This document shows positions 1-7,391 of a stretch of DNA of 20,077 nucleotides, piece by piece. Location of the stretch: positions 1 through 20,077 of IMG/VR virus record IMGVR_UViG_3300027608_001872; one strand, given 5' to 3'. The notes below the pieces were generated by a model. It saw only the letters and a program-made list of their open reading frames with translations. It did no database searches and was not told the origin of the DNA. Source of the stretch: a virus. The position numbers and the translations under genes are program-made. How positions within the stretch are numbered: the stretch's first letter is position 1; every line of letters starts with the position of its first letter.

Positions 1-1400
1 ACATTAAAGAAAAGATTGCCAAGGGTGCAAGTTTTGCGGCTGCATGGGAGGGCTTGTTTGGCAGTTTAGAATACACTGCGGTAATGGAACAACAACGTGG
101 CACAGAGATCACCATTGACTGGCAAGATGGCACAGAAAGCACACACTCGGCAGCAGAGATTTGGACTATCATGTTTGATAGCAATCAGCCCTGGATCATG
201 AGTGCAAATGGTACCATCCTTACATATGAGAAGAAGGGTATCATTCCGGGCTTGCTGGAACGTTGGTACTCAGAACGTAAAGAACTGCAGGCCAAGAAGA
301 AAACAGCCAAGGACAAAAAAGAAGAAGCATTCTGGGACAAGCGACAACTGGTCAAGAAAATTAATTTGAACAGTTTGTATGGTGCTATTTTGAATTCAGG
401 TTGCAGATTCTTTGATCACAGGATTGGACAGAGTACCACGCTAACTGGTCGTGCCATTGCCCGGCACATGGATGCACACATTAACGAATGCATCACAGGC
501 ATCTATGATCACACAGGCGAAGCTATCATTTATGGTGATACAGACTCCTGCTACTTTACTGCTTGGCCAGTGCTAAAGAAGGAAGTGGAAGAAGGTCGCA
601 TGGAGTGGTCAAAGGAAACTGCCATTGCATTATATGACTCTATTGCTGAACAAGTTAATGCTAGCTTCCCAGGCTTTATGGAACAGGCATTTCATTGTCC
701 AAGAGAGATGGGTGCGTTGATTGCGGCAGGCCGTGAACTGGTCGCGGATCGCGGATTGTTTATCACAAAGAAACGCTATGCTGTAAACATCATTGACTTA
801 GAAGGCAAAAGACTGGATGTAGAAGGCAAAAAAGGCAAGACCAAGGCCATGGGGCTGGACTTGAAGCGCAGTGATACACCCAAGGTTATTCAAGACTTCT
901 TGTTGGAAATTCTAAATAGTACATTGCATGGTGCCACACGTGAAGCAATCATTGAACGCATTCGTGAATTCAAGTACGAGTTTATGGAACGTCCAGGTTG
1001 GGAAAAAGGTTCGCCCAAGCGTGTGAATAACTTGACCAAGTATGCGGCAGAAGAAGCTCGCCTTGGCAAAGCCAACATGCCCGGGCATGTTAGGGCCGCA
1101 ATGAACTGGAATCAAATGCGTAGGATGAATGGTGACAACTACTCAATGCAGATTGTGGATGGTATGAAAACTATTGTGTGCAAGCTCAAGTCAAATGCAC
1201 TTGGCTGGACCAGCATCGGCTATCCCACTGATGAACAACGCCTACCAGATTGGTTTAAGGAATTACCGTTTGATGACGGACTAATGGAAGCAACTGTTGT
1301 GGACCAAAAGGTTGACAACTTGCTGGGTGTGTTGGAATGGGCTTTAGCAAGTGCTACCAACACAGAAAACACATTTACAAGTTTATTTGCATTTGAATGA
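1..1400 (+). CDS. 43: DNA polymerase, family B (T4 gp43-like), C-terminal part; 5' end outside window
   Basis: Replicative DNA polymerase. The frame is open to the left edge (first complete codon at position 3), so the gene starts upstream; the in-frame TTG at 54 is not a real start. About 465 residues are present. Polymerase motif B (KINLNSLYGA) is encoded at about 357-386 and motif C (YGDTDS), which carries a metal-binding aspartate, at 531-548. The T4-type finger region with EKKGIIPGLLERW precedes motif B. The exonuclease domain and motif A are off-window. The C-terminus ends in FTSLFAFE, resembling the short hydrophobic clamp-binding tail of T4/RB69 gp43, which fits the sliding clamp encoded one gene downstream. 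The stop overlaps the next start (ATGA). Confidence 0.95.
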   Translation, partial: IKEKIAKGASFAAAWEGLFGSLEYTAVMEQQRGTEITIDWQDGTESTHSAAEIWTIMFDSNQPWIMSANGTILTYEKKGIIPGLLERWYSERKELQAKKKTAKDKKEEAFWDKRQLVKKINLNSLYGAILNSGCRFFDHRIGQSTTLTGRAIARHMDAHINECITGIYDHTGEAIIYGDTDSCYFTAWPVLKKEVEEGRMEWSKETAIALYDSIAEQVNASFPGFMEQAFHCPREMGALIAAGRELVADRGLFITKKRYAVNIIDLEGKRLDVEGKKGKTKAMGLDLKRSDTPKVIQDFLLEILNSTLHGATREAIIERIREFKYEFMERPGWEKGSPKRVNNLTKYAAEEARLGKANMPGHVRAAMNWNQMRRMNGDNYSMQIVDGMKTIVCKLKSNALGWTSIGYPTDEQRLPDWFKELPFDDGLMEATVVDQKVDNLLGVLEWALASATNTENTFTSLFAFE

Positions 1401-2338
1401 AACTCAGTAGCATTATTGCCTATCGTAATCAACTCGAAAGTATGAGTCTTACCGCCATACGTGGTCAGGCAGAACACGAGCTGTCTGCTATAAATCATGT
1501 GGTTGCTAGCAACGAGTCAGACATTGGATTTTACAAACATCGTATTGAAAAACGATTCTCTGCTGTAAAGGATTCGTTTGATCAATTTGACAAAGTGTTC
1601 TCTGGACTCAAAAGCGATCTTGATCTACAGATCAAAAAGCAAGAAATTGCCTACTACAAAGAAAGCACACGATTCTATCAAGATGAAATGTGCTGGGAAA
1701 GCAACGAGTACCTGCTGAATAGAAAGCTAGCAATCGACGAAGAAAGCAATCTGATCCTGCGCACCCGTCTACGCAGTTATACTGACTGGCGTGTGCCTGG
1801 TATGATCATCAGGCCTAGCTGTGAAACATTCATACAAGAACTTGTGCCATTGGATCCTTTGTATATTGTGGATCAACACCGAGATCTAATGGATCCTGCA
1901 CTAAGCGAGTTCAATGACACATACCGGGCAAGACTGCGACCTTACGTGATCAACGAAACAGATGAACACATACTGGCCGCGTTGCCTAATAACCAGTTTG
2001 GATTGATCTTTGCCTATAACTATTTTAACTTCCGTCCTATTGAACTAATTACACGCTACCTTACGGAGCTGTATCAAAAACTACGTCCTGGTGGCGTGGT
2101 TATCATGACCATCAACGATTGTGATCGTGCGCACAGCGTACAATTAGTTGAACAAAAATTCATGTGCTACACACCTGGACGAGCAATCTGTCAGGCAGCC
2201 GAATCAGCAGGGTTTGATATCTTATATCAACACACAGGTCTTGGTGATTTATCATGGTTGGAACTGCAACGTCCTGGCCAAATTAGTTCGCTGAGAGGCG
2301 GACAAACTTTAGCCAAAATAGTTGCGCGATCTAAATAA
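1397..2338 (+). CDS. Methyltransferase-like protein with long helical N-terminus
   Basis: 313 residues, starting at the ATGA overlap with the polymerase stop. Residues about 1-115 are rich in charged and helix-forming residues and look like a coiled coil. The C-terminal half resembles the later part of a class I SAM-dependent methyltransferase: a strand followed by LPNNQFGLIFAYNYFNF, then YQKLRPGGVVIMTIND, the usual post-motif III region. The glycine-rich SAM-binding motif I is not recognisable; the matching place reads PLYIVDQHRDLM. It may be a degenerate or specialised methyltransferase fold rather than an active enzyme. Substrate unknown. Its position between polymerase and clamp suggests expression with the replication genes. 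The fold assignment is my inference from the pattern. Confidence 0.6.
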   Translation: MKLSSIIAYRNQLESMSLTAIRGQAEHELSAINHVVASNESDIGFYKHRIEKRFSAVKDSFDQFDKVFSGLKSDLDLQIKKQEIAYYKESTRFYQDEMCWESNEYLLNRKLAIDEESNLILRTRLRSYTDWRVPGMIIRPSCETFIQELVPLDPLYIVDQHRDLMDPALSEFNDTYRARLRPYVINETDEHILAALPNNQFGLIFAYNYFNFRPIELITRYLTELYQKLRPGGVVIMTINDCDRAHSVQLVEQKFMCYTPGRAICQAAESAGFDILYQHTGLGDLSWLELQRPGQISSLRGGQTLAKIVARSK

Positions 2339-2350
2339 ACCCTGTATACT
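2322..2350 (+). promoter_or_regulatory. Candidate promoter of the clamp-dpdA operon
   Basis: A -10-like TATACT at 2345-2350 lies 17 bases after a weak -35-like TTGCGC at 2322-2327. A TCTAAATA octamer (2330-2337), one base away from the T4 late consensus TATAAATA, overlaps the spacer, so the gene may have both host-type and late expression. It sits in the gap before the clamp, which also has a good ribosome binding site (AGGAG at 2360-2364, six bases before ATG 2371). Confidence 0.45.
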
Positions 2351-2370
2351 TAAACACTTAGGAGAAACTT

Positions 2371-3093
2371 ATGAGAGACTGTCTATTAGACTTGGTACAA
2401 CACACATATGATCTTGGTTGCATTGACCTGATCAAGATTGTAGGCGATGAGAACACTACGCAAATTGAGGGCTTGGCAGAAGATTTGAGCGTGATCGTCA
2501 AAGGCGAATATAAAAATCCCGTGCCAGACTTTGTTGGTACATTTGGTATGCCCAACTTGAGCAAACTCAAAACCTTGCTTAACTTGCAAGAGTATAAAGA
2601 GGATGCCAAACTTACTATCACACGCAAAACACCCACAGAGCCGGATGGCATTGACTTTGTGAACAAAACAGGCGACTTTAAAAACAACTATCGATTCATG
2701 ACATCGGGTGTTGTTAGTGAGAAATTGAAAACTGCTAGAATGAAATCTGTGCCTTGGCACATTGAGTTTGAGCCTGCAGTTGCCAGCATCATGCGACTGA
2801 AAATGCAAATGAGTGCCAACGCAGAAGAGCCAAACTTTCAAGTCAAAACTGATGGCACAGACTTGAAGTTTTACTTTGGTGATCACTCTACACACGCCGG
2901 CAACTTTGTGTTTCAATCAGACATCACAGGTCAATTGAAACGTGCTTGGAGTTATCCAGCCAAACAGTTTGCCAGCATCATGGACTTGGTTGGTGACAAA
3001 ACAATTCGCATCAGCGATGATGGCGTTGCACAAATCACAGTAGACTCCGGTGTTGCTGTTTACAACTATCTCTTACCGGCACAAAGCAAGTAA
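2371..3093 (+). CDS. 45: Sliding clamp (T4 gp45-like)
   Basis: DNA polymerase processivity clamp, expected to form a trimeric ring holding gp43 on DNA and, in T4, to activate late transcription. 240 residues, close to T4 gp45 (228). The pattern of alternating short strands matches the clamp family, including FGMPNLSKLKTLLNL (residues about 58-72), the counterpart of the gp45 segment around YDLNGFLGILSLV, and the terminal strand VAVYNYLLPA. The start is fixed by a strong AGGAG. The clamp-loader genes 44/62 that follow gp45 in T4 are absent here. Instead the TAA stop shares one base with the start of the DpdA-like gene (TAATG), implying translational coupling of clamp and base-exchange enzyme. 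Confidence 0.85.
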   Translation: MRDCLLDLVQHTYDLGCIDLIKIVGDENTTQIEGLAEDLSVIVKGEYKNPVPDFVGTFGMPNLSKLKTLLNLQEYKEDAKLTITRKTPTEPDGIDFVNKTGDFKNNYRFMTSGVVSEKLKTARMKSVPWHIEFEPAVASIMRLKMQMSANAEEPNFQVKTDGTDLKFYFGDHSTHAGNFVFQSDITGQLKRAWSYPAKQFASIMDLVGDKTIRISDDGVAQITVDSGVAVYNYLLPAQSK

Positions 3094-4676
3094 TGACCGA
3101 GCCTGTAGTTCAAGACAACTTAACTGCCAAGCAGAATGACTATGCTGTGTTCCTTCCGGCAATCTCGGGCTTCTACGCCACGTTTGTGGGCAAGCAACGT
3201 GATCCCGTAAATGGACCATATGTAGATCCTGCTAGATTGCCACAGGGACTAACTGACATGGAACAAATGAACTGGCTCAACAGTTCTAAAGGCTTGTTCC
3301 CTTACAAATGGTCGCTGTATTCTGGTGGTCATGCCAACTTGGACTTGACCAAGACGGACTGGTCGGAGGACATGGTTCGTAATCGTGATCCCAACACTAT
3401 CATGCTAGGAGACTCGGGTGGATTCCAGATTGCCAAAGGCTTGTGGGAAGGCGACTGGAAAGCCAACTCAGGTTGTGCCAAAGCACAAAAGAAACGTGAG
3501 TCTGTGCTTACTTGGTTGGACACTATCAGCAACTATGGTATGGGGCTGGATATTCCCACCTGGGTTATCCACGATAAGAAAGCTAGTGATGCGTGTCAAA
3601 TCAAAACACTAGACGAAGCAGTTGCGGCCACCAAGTTCAACAATGAATACTTTATCAAACACCGTAAGGGCAAAGATCAAGGTGGCGCACGTTTCTTAAA
3701 TGTGCTACAAGGCGATAACCATACATCAGCAGAAGAATGGTATCAGCAAATGAAACACTTCTGCGACCCTGCTGTGTACCCAGATCGACATTTTGATGGG
3801 TGGGGCATGGGTGGACAAAACATGTGCGATGTACACTTGATCCTCAAACGTTTAGTGACATTGCGCTACGACAATCTACTACAAGAGGGCAAACATGATT
3901 GGATGCACTTCTTGGGAACCTCCAAGTTGGAGTGGGCCGTTTTATTAACTGTAATTCAGAGAGCTGTAAGAAAATATGTCAACCCGCAATTCACTATCTC
4001 GTTTGACTGCGCCAGTCCGTTCCTTGCAACAGCCAACGGACAGGTGTATTTTGAAAATGTCTTCGAGCACAACCAAAAGTGGTCGTATCGCATGGCTCCT
4101 TCAGCCGACGACAAAAAATATGCCACAGACACACGCAAGTGGAGTGACGGAGTAGTAGCCGACGGGGTGTATCCGCGTTGGGAAGATAGTCCACTAAGCA
4201 ACTTGTTCAAGATGAAAGACATCTGCATCTACAAACCAGGGGACCTAAACAAGATTGGCAAAGAAGGCAAAACATCCTGGGATAGTTTTAGCTATGCTTT
4301 GCTCATGGGACATAATGTTTGGATGCACTTGACCGCGGTACAGGAAGCCAATCGACGATTTGATGCAGGATCACGTCCTGCTATGATGCAATATAGCAAA
4401 GGTGATTATGACAAGTTTGAGGACATTATTGATCGCATCTTTTCAGCTTCAACTAAAGAAAACAGCCTAGCCGAAATTGAAAAGTACGGTGGCGATACTG
4501 GATACTGGACTGAAATTATAGGCGGCCGTGGATTCAAAGGAAAGAAAGCGGTGAATGCCCGAACACAGTTCAACGCATTATTCTCGTTTGATGAACCAGA
4601 AGTTGACACCAAATCCGATGATAGTGTACAATTAGATACCTCAGCGTTAGATCAATTGGAACAGGAACAGCAATGA
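3093..4676 (+). CDS. dpdA: DpdA-like DNA 7-deazaguanine transglycosylase (TGT family)
   Basis: Member of the tRNA-guanine transglycosylase superfamily, 527 residues. Visible family signatures: LGDSGGFQ at residues 105-112 (D107 matches the TGT substrate-binding aspartate), LNVLQGDN at 202-209, GWGMGGQN at 236-243, HFLGTS at 272-277, and SFDCASPF at 303-310, where D305 is the likely nucleophile matching the TGT motif that holds the catalytic aspartate. The Cys/His zinc cluster of bacterial TGT is not obvious. In phages such paralogues (DpdA) swap guanine in DNA for a 7-deazaguanine. That role fits this window, which also has folE, queD and queE. The region after about residue 310 is extra relative to tRNA TGT and may bind DNA. 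The last ~30 residues are acidic and Gln-rich. A tRNA substrate cannot be excluded. Confidence 0.8.
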   Translation: MTEPVVQDNLTAKQNDYAVFLPAISGFYATFVGKQRDPVNGPYVDPARLPQGLTDMEQMNWLNSSKGLFPYKWSLYSGGHANLDLTKTDWSEDMVRNRDPNTIMLGDSGGFQIAKGLWEGDWKANSGCAKAQKKRESVLTWLDTISNYGMGLDIPTWVIHDKKASDACQIKTLDEAVAATKFNNEYFIKHRKGKDQGGARFLNVLQGDNHTSAEEWYQQMKHFCDPAVYPDRHFDGWGMGGQNMCDVHLILKRLVTLRYDNLLQEGKHDWMHFLGTSKLEWAVLLTVIQRAVRKYVNPQFTISFDCASPFLATANGQVYFENVFEHNQKWSYRMAPSADDKKYATDTRKWSDGVVADGVYPRWEDSPLSNLFKMKDICIYKPGDLNKIGKEGKTSWDSFSYALLMGHNVWMHLTAVQEANRRFDAGSRPAMMQYSKGDYDKFEDIIDRIFSASTKENSLAEIEKYGGDTGYWTEIIGGRGFKGKKAVNARTQFNALFSFDEPEVDTKSDDSVQLDTSALDQLEQEQQ

Positions 4677-5182
4677 ATAGACAAGGTCACAACAACGTCA
4701 AGTTCTTTACTGGAACAGAAGTAGAACACACTCCTGCATTCGGCAAGAAAACATTGTTTGTAGTAGGATTACAATCCGCAACAGATATACAAGATCAACT
4801 GGCTGACTGTGAGCACATTTACTTTGGTGCTAACATGAGCTTTCCGTCTAGCATACGCACCAACGATAGTGTGTTTTGGACACCTTGGGAAAACATGATT
4901 CAACAATGTTTGGATCAAGGATATCAATGTACATTGGACATTGATGTTTCGCAAGTGGAAGGTCTGTTAGAATCTGGCCTGTGTGAGCACAATAATTTTA
5001 TTCCCATGATCTCTGTCAAGATACCTTACATACGACAACTAGGGTACAATGCCACTGTCAAAATAGATGACAAGGACTTTGCGGCAACCAATCCTGGTGT
5101 ATGGTGTCATAGTCTGCACACATTACAAAAACGTTCGGTGTTTACAGATTGGTCTAAATATACAAAGGATACTGTACTATGA
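4673..5182 (+). CDS. Protein of unknown function between dpdA and a MutH-like nuclease
   Basis: 169 residues, not recognised. It starts in an ATGA overlap with the DpdA-like gene and ends in an ATGA overlap with the nuclease gene, so all three are probably translated together. The composition suggests a soluble alpha/beta protein: a strand KTLFVVGL (residues about 26-33), IYFGANMSF, a helix around WENMIQQCLDQ, strand CTLDIDVS, and strands IPMISVKIPYI and NATVKI. There is no signal peptide or membrane segment. Five cysteines are scattered with no clear metal motif. Its position suggests a partner or accessory subunit of the base-exchange enzyme, but nothing in the sequence proves this. Confidence 0.75.
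   Translation: MNRQGHNNVKFFTGTEVEHTPAFGKKTLFVVGLQSATDIQDQLADCEHIYFGANMSFPSSIRTNDSVFWTPWENMIQQCLDQGYQCTLDIDVSQVEGLLESGLCEHNNFIPMISVKIPYIRQLGYNATVKIDDKDFAATNPGVWCHSLHTLQKRSVFTDWSKYTKDTVL
5153..5160 (+). promoter_or_regulatory. TCTAAATA octamer, possible late promoter
   Basis: The octamer seen before the clamp (2330-2337) and before folE (12121-12128) also occurs here, 18 bases before the nuclease start at 5179. It is one base off the T4 late consensus TATAAATA. It lies inside the preceding coding sequence, so chance occurrence is possible. Confidence 0.25.
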
Positions 5183-5736
5183 AAGTAAAAGTCACTAAAA
5201 TCAAAGCGAATCTTGTGGGCGAGTCAGTGCCTCCAAAAACTCATGGTGCCGCTGGCAGAAATATTGAAAACCGTCTTCGTGCTCAAGGGTTTCCAATATC
5301 AAATCAATCTGGACCAGATCTACCCTCAGTTGGACTCGAAGTTAAGTCAAGAGATATAGATTCCACGTCTGCACAAAGTGTTGGCACGATGCTTCCAGAA
5401 GATATCATTCAAAAATCCTACCGCGAGTCTGTTATTTGTGAAAAACTTCAACAGCAACTTAGAGTCAAGACCAAAGATCAGAAGATTATTTCTTCAGAGG
5501 TTTATGATTTTTCTTCGCCTTACATACAAGAAAAATTTGAAGAGTCTTACGAAATCGCTAGACAAAAAATTATTGACGGTGATCGTGGCAACTACATCTC
5601 TGGTGGATCATATGGGTATTTTGAACGCACAGTCAAAGGATCTCGCTCGTACCAATTCAGAGTGTCAGATAGTGCAGTAAAACGGATAGAGGCTATGTCT
5701 ATGGCTACATCTAACAAACATATTACGTTTGAATAA
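5179..5736 (+). CDS. MutH/Sau3AI-like PD-(D/E)xK endonuclease
   Basis: 185-residue predicted nuclease. Residues 45-57 (GPDLPSVGLEVKS) carry D47, E54 and K56. The same DxxxxxxExK spacing occurs in E. coli MutH (D70, E77, K79, in a DFAALGVELKT segment), and the flanking residues are similar. E30 in the helix GAAGRNIENRL parallels MutH E56. The C-terminal GYFERTVKGSRSYQFRVS resembles the late MutH segment ending in YLQIRP. MutH and Sau3AI cut at GATC, but the recognition site here is unknown. It sits in the dpdA operon (ATGA overlap with the preceding gene), so a role in cutting unmodified DNA is attractive. A mismatch-repair-like or homing role is possible. Family call by motif only. Confidence 0.7.
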   Translation: MKVKVTKIKANLVGESVPPKTHGAAGRNIENRLRAQGFPISNQSGPDLPSVGLEVKSRDIDSTSAQSVGTMLPEDIIQKSYRESVICEKLQQQLRVKTKDQKIISSEVYDFSSPYIQEKFEESYEIARQKIIDGDRGNYISGGSYGYFERTVKGSRSYQFRVSDSAVKRIEAMSMATSNKHITFE

Positions 5737-5741
5737 CATAC

Positions 5742-6920
5742 ATGAGTGATACACAATACTGGAACAATGATGCATTTTGTCCATTGCCGTGGGGCAGTAT
5801 CTATGTAGAAACCGACGGCAGGGTAGACAGTTGTTGTATTGCTCATAACAATCTTGGTAATTTACACGAGACCAAACTACAAAATATTGTGGACGGTAGC
5901 AAGAATATTCAAATCAAGCAAGAGATGTTGGCAGGCCAACGTGCTCAAGGCTGTAAGGTTTGTTATGCACCCGGAAACAACGTTGATGAAGGTCGCAAGT
6001 ATCACCGAGACAATCAACTGGTTGAGTTTGATACATGGCAACCAGACAAAGCATTTTTTGATCGGCCTGAAAACTTTAAACTACAGTATGCTGACTTGAG
6101 ATTCAGAAATACCTGTAACTATGGATGCGTGTACTGCGGCCCTGATCTAAGTTCAACCTGGGCTAGTGAGCTAAAACAGTTTGTTAAGATTGACGAAAGC
6201 GCCATTGCCGATGTCACACAATACTTTGTGGACAATGCTGTAGACTTGCGCAAGATTTACATGGCCGGAGGCGAACCACTGTTGATCAAAGAGAACCAAG
6301 TGATCCTGGAAAAGCTGTTGGAGATCAATCCGCACTGCCATCTTGTTGTGAATACCAATCTCAGCATGATCCGTGGTAACAGAATCTTTGAGCTACTGAC
6401 CAAGTTTCCCAACGTGGATTGGTTGATCAGTGCTGAGGACATGGGCGACAGATACAACTACATTCGCTATCCTGGTGATTGGACAGTGTTTGCTGAAAAC
6501 TTAAACATACTCAAAGCCGCAATCCCCGCCACACACAAGGTCAAATTTAACATGGTGTTCTCTGCACTCAATGCCAAGACCATATGGGACTATGTTGATT
6601 TCTTATTTGACAATGGTCATGCACGTGATTATGATCACTTGAATCTTGCCTATATCAACAATGGACATCAGTTTATCTGGTGTGATGCCAGGGCATTACC
6701 TGCATCCTACATTGCAGAGGTCAAAGAAATCATTGCTCAAAGATCACCAACAGGCACTAGATTCGACCAGGAACTACAGTTTGTACTGGATTGTTTGGAT
6801 GTGCCTGTGTCAGACAACGGCTATCATAATCTGTTTGATCGATTGGCAGAACTTGATCAACGCAGACATCTGGACAGTCACACAGTGTTTTCGGACATAT
6901 ACACCCATAGACAAACATGA
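5742..6920 (+). CDS. Radical SAM protein with N-terminal twitch/SPASM-like cysteine region
   Basis: 392 residues. The radical SAM core has the canonical CxxxCxxC cluster C125, C129, C132 (CNYGCVYC) for the 4Fe-4S cluster, and AGGEP at 175-179 for SAM binding. Before it, CPLPWGSIYVETDGRVDSCC (C13, C31, C32) and GCKVC (C71, C74) form an N-terminal auxiliary-cluster region like the SPASM/twitch segment normally found at the C-terminus, a layout known for phage and environmental twitch-type radical SAM proteins. The substrate is unknown; relatives act on peptides, nucleotides and other small molecules. It follows the nuclease by five bases with no strong ribosome binding site. Context hints at base modification, but peptide modification is equally open. 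Confidence 0.82.
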   Translation: MSDTQYWNNDAFCPLPWGSIYVETDGRVDSCCIAHNNLGNLHETKLQNIVDGSKNIQIKQEMLAGQRAQGCKVCYAPGNNVDEGRKYHRDNQLVEFDTWQPDKAFFDRPENFKLQYADLRFRNTCNYGCVYCGPDLSSTWASELKQFVKIDESAIADVTQYFVDNAVDLRKIYMAGGEPLLIKENQVILEKLLEINPHCHLVVNTNLSMIRGNRIFELLTKFPNVDWLISAEDMGDRYNYIRYPGDWTVFAENLNILKAAIPATHKVKFNMVFSALNAKTIWDYVDFLFDNGHARDYDHLNLAYINNGHQFIWCDARALPASYIAEVKEIIAQRSPTGTRFDQELQFVLDCLDVPVSDNGYHNLFDRLAELDQRRHLDSHTVFSDIYTHRQT

Positions 6921-6936
6921 TTATTTGTAGTATTAT
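6908..6936 (+). promoter_or_regulatory. Sigma70-like promoter before the T-fold candidate gene
   Basis: TAGACA at 6908-6913 (5/6 to TTGACA), a 17-base spacer, then TATTAT at 6931-6936 (5/6 to TATAAT). The -35 overlaps the end of the radical SAM gene. AAAGGT at 6953-6958 serves as ribosome binding site for ATG 6964. Confidence 0.6.
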
Positions 6937-6963
6937 ACACTATGTTCTAACCAAAGGTAACAC

Positions 6964-7386
6964 ATGAATCAAGAGCAACGAGAAAAAATTGACAGAATTA
7001 AACAATATGCAGATAGAAAAATCTGGGTCACCTTCCGCAAAGAAGGCATCCACAAGTACCCTGCTGCCGCTAGTGATCCTGCTCTGGCAACCGGTGATGA
7101 ATACGATGTTAGTTTTCTTGGCGTGCCTCATCGTCATATATTCCATTTTCGAGTCTGGATCGACGTATTACACAATGATCGAGATATCGAATTCATTCAG
7201 TTCAAGCGATGGCTCGAGAATCTCTACCGCGATGGAGCACTCCAACTCGACTACAAATCTTGCGAAATGATGTCAGATGACCTGTACATTCAAATTGCAA
7301 ATCGATATCCAGACAGAGCTGTCTGGATTGAGGTCTCCGAAGATGGTGAAAACGGAGCTCTTATTAAGTATGAAATCAATAACTAA
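6964..7386 (+). CDS. Conserved small protein, candidate T-fold (QueD/QueF-like) protein
   Basis: 140 residues; no annotation comes directly to mind, but the pattern is that of the tunnelling-fold (T-fold) family. HRHIFHFRVWIDV (residues 56-68) resembles the zinc-binding HGHSF-plus-strand segment of QueD. DIEFIQFKRWLENLY (74-88) resembles both the DF..LK helix of QueD and the ELKSLKLYL helix of QueF. SCEMMSDDLYIQI (99-111) parallels CESLADMLYKYV in the QueD encoded at 13474. WIEVSEDGENGA (121-132) parallels the terminal strand with the V.ET motif. No cysteine lies where QueD or QueF carries its nucleophile, so it may be non-catalytic or do a different reaction. It has its own promoter. Fold call is inference. 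Confidence 0.6.
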   Translation: MNQEQREKIDRIKQYADRKIWVTFRKEGIHKYPAAASDPALATGDEYDVSFLGVPHRHIFHFRVWIDVLHNDRDIEFIQFKRWLENLYRDGALQLDYKSCEMMSDDLYIQIANRYPDRAVWIEVSEDGENGALIKYEINN

Positions 7387-7391
7387 ATTCT

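Noticed and set aside
54-1400. TTG at 54 as polymerase start
   Set aside because: The frame is open to the left edge and the upstream codons continue a plausible polymerase sequence, so the gene is simply cut by the window.
2386-2916. 176-codon open frame on the minus strand inside the clamp gene
   Set aside because: It overlaps a confidently identified gene, has no family pattern or ribosome binding site, and all other genes run on the + strand.
6989-7011. TTGACA inside the T-fold candidate gene
   Set aside because: The nearest -10-like TATGCA is only 11 bases away; a much better promoter lies upstream at 6908.
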